A DNA stretch of 64,000 bases from Gordius sp. MW1 (taxonomy: Eukaryota; Nematomorpha; Gordioida; Gordea; Gordiidae). This document shows positions 63,578 to 64,000 of this stretch, in pieces. The stretch lies in the NCBI GenBank assembly GCA_964036665.1, contig OZ038529.1:2542001-2606000 (forward strand), read 5' to 3'. The position numbers and the translations under genes are program-made. Position 1 is the stretch's first letter. Every line of letters starts with the position of its first letter. Below the pieces are notes generated by a model. That model saw nothing but the letters and a program-made list of their open reading frames with translations. It ran no database searches and had not been told where the DNA came from.

Positions 63578-63667
63578 AGTTACCTTGGAAGAGATTTGGT
63601 TTACAGTTACCTTGGAAGAGATTTGGTTTACAGTTATTGGTTTACAGTTACTTGGAAGATATTTGTT
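63578..63667 (+). repeat. 27-bp minisatellite ('agttaccttggaagag')
   Basis: Two perfect 27-bp copies at 63578 and 63605 starting 'agttaccttggaagagattt', then a shortened 14-bp copy and a diverged copy ending near 63667. Confidence 0.8.
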
Positions 63668-63734
63668 TTTAATACGTACAAGGTGAAAGTAGAAAGAATA
63701 CACACACATCATTTAAATGTCCATTATCGATTGC

Positions 63735-63770
63735 TATATAAACTCTCCATTTATAATTTCACTATTCAGT
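63735..63770 (+). promoter_or_regulatory. TATA box and TCAGT initiator (possible LTR promoter)
   Basis: TATATAAA at 63735-63742 and TCAGT at 63766-63770, with the initiator A 33 bp after the TATA start. This is the expected spacing for an arthropod-type RNA polymerase II core promoter. It lies just upstream of the primer-binding-like site at 63818, which makes an LTR promoter the best reading. Chance occurrence in AT-rich DNA is possible for the TATA alone but less so for the pair. Confidence 0.45.
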
Positions 63771-63817
63771 GTTGTTTTCCCCTTAATGAATGATATCCCT
63801 TTCCTTTTCACTAAAAC

Positions 63818-63827
63818 TGGTGACCCC
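63818..63827 (+). other. Possible retrotransposon primer-binding site
   Basis: TGGTGACCCC matches the complement of the 3' end of animal tRNA-Trp over 10 bases and sits 7 bases after a 'ttca' that could close an LTR (63807-63810). The match does not extend further, so support is limited. Confidence 0.35.
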
Positions 63828-63911
63828 CTTCTTTTTTCCCTCCAACAATTTCATGAATTAATTAGTTATTGCTCGCAAATAATCATTTTTTCCCCAAATA
63901 TTAGGTTTTAA

Positions 63912-64000
63912 ATGGAAAATTTTACAGATAAACAGGAATGTGAAGCAACTATCCAACTCAAATACCGACATATTATCGTAGAAATGTTAGAATTTGGCTG
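63912..64000 (+). CDS. Possible start of a retrotransposon gag-like ORF (cut by window edge)
   Basis: ATG at 63912 opens a frame with no stop to the window end (29 codons, starting MENFTDKQEC). It lies 84 bp downstream of the primer-binding-like site, as a gag start would. No family motif can be recognised in so short a piece; the assignment depends entirely on context. Confidence 0.3.
   Translation, partial: MENFTDKQECEATIQLKYRHIIVEMLEFG

Noticed and set aside
1..64000. A prokaryotic-style defence system, operon or RNA-guided locus
   Set aside because: No operon structure, ribosome binding sites or relevant domains; all coding traces belong to broken retroelements.

Overview
This is AT-rich invertebrate (metazoan) DNA with no intact cellular gene in view. 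The signs are eukaryotic: non-LTR retrotransposon pseudogenes, non-autonomous hAT-type DNA transposons with 8-bp target duplications and YARNG termini, G-run MITEs, and a TATA plus TCAGT initiator near the right edge that suits an arthropod or similar invertebrate. The taxon assignment is an inference and is weak.

About 1-61668 is a head-to-tail array of a roughly 8-kb macrosatellite: seven complete periods (7956-8013 bp) plus an eighth, incomplete and partly diverged, at the right edge. The left end runs out of the window. Each full unit holds, in order: (i) a minus-strand, 5'-truncated C-terminal remnant of a reverse transcriptase/restriction-like-endonuclease protein, sitting between 55-bp direct repeats inside a degenerate 66-bp minisatellite; (ii) a G-run MITE fossil; (iii) AT-rich spacer; (iv) a plus-strand, 5'-truncated remnant of a related RT/endonuclease element carrying YLDD, a C-X2-C-X9-H-X3-C zinc motif and RPD...WDFT...D endonuclease signatures; (v) two more G-run MITE fossils; (vi) AT-rich spacer with a 173-bp internal duplication; (vii) a ~680-bp hAT-like non-autonomous element with an 8-bp target duplication.

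Both RT remnants carry frameshifts shared by all copies, so they were dead before the array expanded. Diagnostic variants are shuffled between non-adjacent units, which indicates unequal exchange or gene conversion. Unit 8 is nearly identical to the others up to about 57.86 kb, then becomes clearly older. It keeps an empty site where the plus-strand RT element sits elsewhere, and carries two private hAT-like insertions (58192-59291 and 59657-60053) with target duplications and terminal inverted repeats.

The unique right flank (61669-64000) is AT-rich, with homopolymeric C/G patches, a ~95-bp degenerate tandem repeat, a 100-bp-spaced duplication, a 27-bp minisatellite, and a possible 5' end of an LTR retrotransposon (TATA, initiator, primer-binding-like site, ORF open to the window edge). 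No RNA gene, CRISPR array or intact host gene was recognised. The main point of interest is the macrosatellite, its mosaic structure and its fossil edge.
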